Origin: Bacteroidota bacterium
Lineage (GTDB): Bacteria > Bacteroidota > Bacteroidia > M30B66
Assembly: GCA_027483445.1 (NCBI GenBank)
Contig: JAIXUS010000069.1
Span: forward strand, 1-64,000
Length of the DNA stretch: 64,000 bases
Reading direction: 5' to 3'
Made by a program: the position numbers and the translations under genes. Below are positions 62,820 through 64,000 of the stretch, piece by piece (within the stretch, counting starts at the first letter, position 1; each line of letters starts with the position of its first letter). The notes below the pieces were generated by a model. The model did no database searches. It saw only the letters and a program-made list of their open reading frames with translations, and was not told the origin of the DNA.

Positions 62820-64000
62820 TCAGAGGCTCATCTTTTTGAAGGAAACCGCCCGCGCCGGCTCTGCATTTTTGTCGCGCGGAACCACATAAACAGGCGCATT
62901 TCCGTAGGCATAATGGCCTTTTCCGTCGGTAATGGTTACAAAAACCCGATAGGCGCCCTCGGCACGTGGTGCGCGAAAACGGGCTTGCTCGCCTTTGTTT
63001 TTAAGCAATGATCCTGGAATAGCCTGGGGTGCTGTTTCGGCATCACCGCCTGCGCGGATGTCGGTACTTTCAGGGATGAGCTGCCAGCTTACCTTGAGTT
63101 TATCTCCATCAGGGTCGTTAATCGCAACGCTGGTTTCGAAAACCGACTCTGCCACAAGATAAATCGGGCTTCCCCGCTCCTGCCCTTCTACCTTCAATGA
63201 ATCGATTCCGGGAGCGCTGTTCGCGGATGGCTTACCGGTCCAAATGCGTTCAATGCGATCTAAGGCTTCACAGGCTTCACCGCGCTCTGAGAATAAGCCA
63301 TACCAGGTTGAGGTGGTCTCCTGTTTTTGCCCCCATAGAAACACGTACGACCCGATACACATCTCCTTGTCGCCGGCAATAAATTGGGTATACCGCTCTT
63401 CGTAGGAGTTTGCTTTTTCAGTGCTGGTTTGCTCAACAGGAGCTCCCCACGCTGTTTTCGAAACCTCCCAATGCCCATTCGGGCCCCACTCAGATATAAT
63501 GTATGGCCCTTGCCATCCCGCTTTGCGGATACCCTCTTTTACCTTTCCCAAATCGCCGTAGGTATTAATGCCGTAAATATCGATGTGAGGCGCCTTGGCC
63601 TGAATCAAGCGCACCTCTTCAGGGTCGAGACCTGCTGTTACTGTGCAGGTTGGATGGTTGGGGTCTACTTCATGAATCATTTTGGCAATGTCGTTCACTG
63701 CATCCCAAACACTGGTGTTTTTGTAGAAGAGATCGACTTCGTTTCCAACGCCCCAAAGCAGTAACGCAGGGTGGTCTTTCAGCTCCTTCACCACCTGGGT
63801 AAACGCTTCAAGCTGGAGCCGCACTTTTTCTTTGTCGTTGTAATCGAAACCATGTCGCTCATGCTGAACCCAGAGCCCCATCATTACGGTTAGGCCTTTG
63901 GCATGCGCGGCATCCAGTACTTCACGCGCATTGTCGGTACTCCATGTACGAATAGAATTGCCGCCTATCGATACCAGCTTGTCGAGCTGAGTGCTCCCGC
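62820..64000 (-). CDS. GH2-like glycoside hydrolase, 5' truncated by window edge
   Basis: At least 393 residues; the frame stays open through base 64000. The visible part starts inside a TIM barrel (VSIGGNSIRTWSTDNAREVL, LTVMMGLWVQHERHG). It has the acid/base motif LLWGVGNEVD (Asn-Glu) and the probable nucleophile in YIISEWGPNGHWEV (Glu), the clan GH-A pattern of GH2 and relatives. After ~residue 265 follow two beta-sandwich domains (DKLKVSWQLIPES, EGAYRVFVTITDGKGHYAYG), which may bind glycan. First visible gene of the glycan operon and probably a beta-glycosidase; substrate cannot be fixed without the N-terminus. Confidence 0.8.
   Translation of the reverse strand, partial: GSTQLDKLVSIGGNSIRTWSTDNAREVLDAAHAKGLTVMMGLWVQHERHGFDYNDKEKVRLQLEAFTQVVKELKDHPALLLWGVGNEVDLFYKNTSVWDAVNDIAKMIHEVDPNHPTCTVTAGLDPEEVRLIQAKAPHIDIYGINTYGDLGKVKEGIRKAGWQGPYIISEWGPNGHWEVSKTAWGAPVEQTSTEKANSYEERYTQFIAGDKEMCIGSYVFLWGQKQETTSTWYGLFSERGEACEALDRIERIWTGKPSANSAPGIDSLKVEGQERGSPIYLVAESVFETSVAINDPDGDKLKVSWQLIPESTDIRAGGDAETAPQAIPGSLLKNKGEQARFRAPRAEGAYRVFVTITDGKGHYAYGNAPVYVVPRDKNAEPARAVSFKKMSL

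Overview
The window is a chromosome segment from a member of the phylum Bacteroidota, most likely a free-living aquatic or marine relative of Flavobacteriia. The grounds are type IX secretion (T9SS) C-terminal sorting domains on at least seven proteins, a SprB-type repeat, carboxypeptidase-regulatory/TonB-plug proteins, lipoproteins with Bacteroidota-style leaders, and promoters of the phylum-specific form TTTG-N19-TAnnTTTG (textbook copies before rplU and tRNA-Ser). No phage, integrase, transposase or CRISPR array was found.

Layout. 1-4.4 kb: an AT-rich block of surface and exported proteins (5'-truncated SprB-repeat/tail-fibre-like protein, a T9SS cargo, a barrel-like protein, a lipoprotein). 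5.1-7.8 kb: a TonB-dependent receptor behind a TPP riboswitch, so a probable thiamine-compound importer. 7.8-11.2 kb: MarR regulator, CsaA-like tRNA-binding protein, NamZ-type muramidase, and a divergent LolC/E-FtsX permease. 11.2-12.9 kb: a cupin gene and a haem-oxygenase-like diiron oxidase (HDO) gene as a pair. 13-20 kb: secreted esterase, lipoprotein nuclease, rplU-rpmA, a barrel-less TonB-plug protein, a TPR protein. 20.5-25.6 kb: a tightly overlapped operon of T9SS cargo genes and sorting-domain fragments. 25.6-27.1 kb: a repeat cluster interrupted by one unknown gene. 27.2-30.9 kb: TPR histidine kinase, an unknown exported protein and a NarL/LuxR response regulator. 31.3-34.2 kb: a collagen-like protein and a T9SS partner.

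34.3-41.3 kb is a probable light and pterin cluster. A CrtI-like desaturase/isomerase is divergent from PTPS, FolE, an SDR, a flavin-reductase-like protein, a class I photolyase, a 45-aa DUF2256 zinc-ribbon protein and a DASH cryptochrome. FolE and PTPS together make 6-pyruvoyl-tetrahydropterin, so the operon seems to pair reduced-pterin synthesis with flavin photoreceptors. 41.9-46.7 kb: PnuC plus a NadR-like kinase, a beta-helix lipoprotein, phosphofructokinase and a fatty acid desaturase. 47.0-47.6 kb: a RelE/ParE toxin-antitoxin module.

47.7-51.9 kb is a GlcNAc-salvage operon (ROK kinase, GH20 hexosaminidase, glycosylasparaginase). It is followed by an Omp85-like barrel gene and tRNA-Ser(GGA). 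53.7-64 kb is a polysaccharide-utilisation region that probably acts on beta-glucan: a GH2-like enzyme cut by the window end, two barrel-like proteins, two glycan-binding lipoproteins, a GH3 and a GH16. No SusC/SusD pair is visible in it.

Between these blocks lie several families of short dispersed repeats, often as inverted pairs kilobases apart. Several genes have a -7 box ending exactly 4 nt before the ATG, which suggests leaderless transcripts. All assignments were made by eye from motifs; no database search was run.
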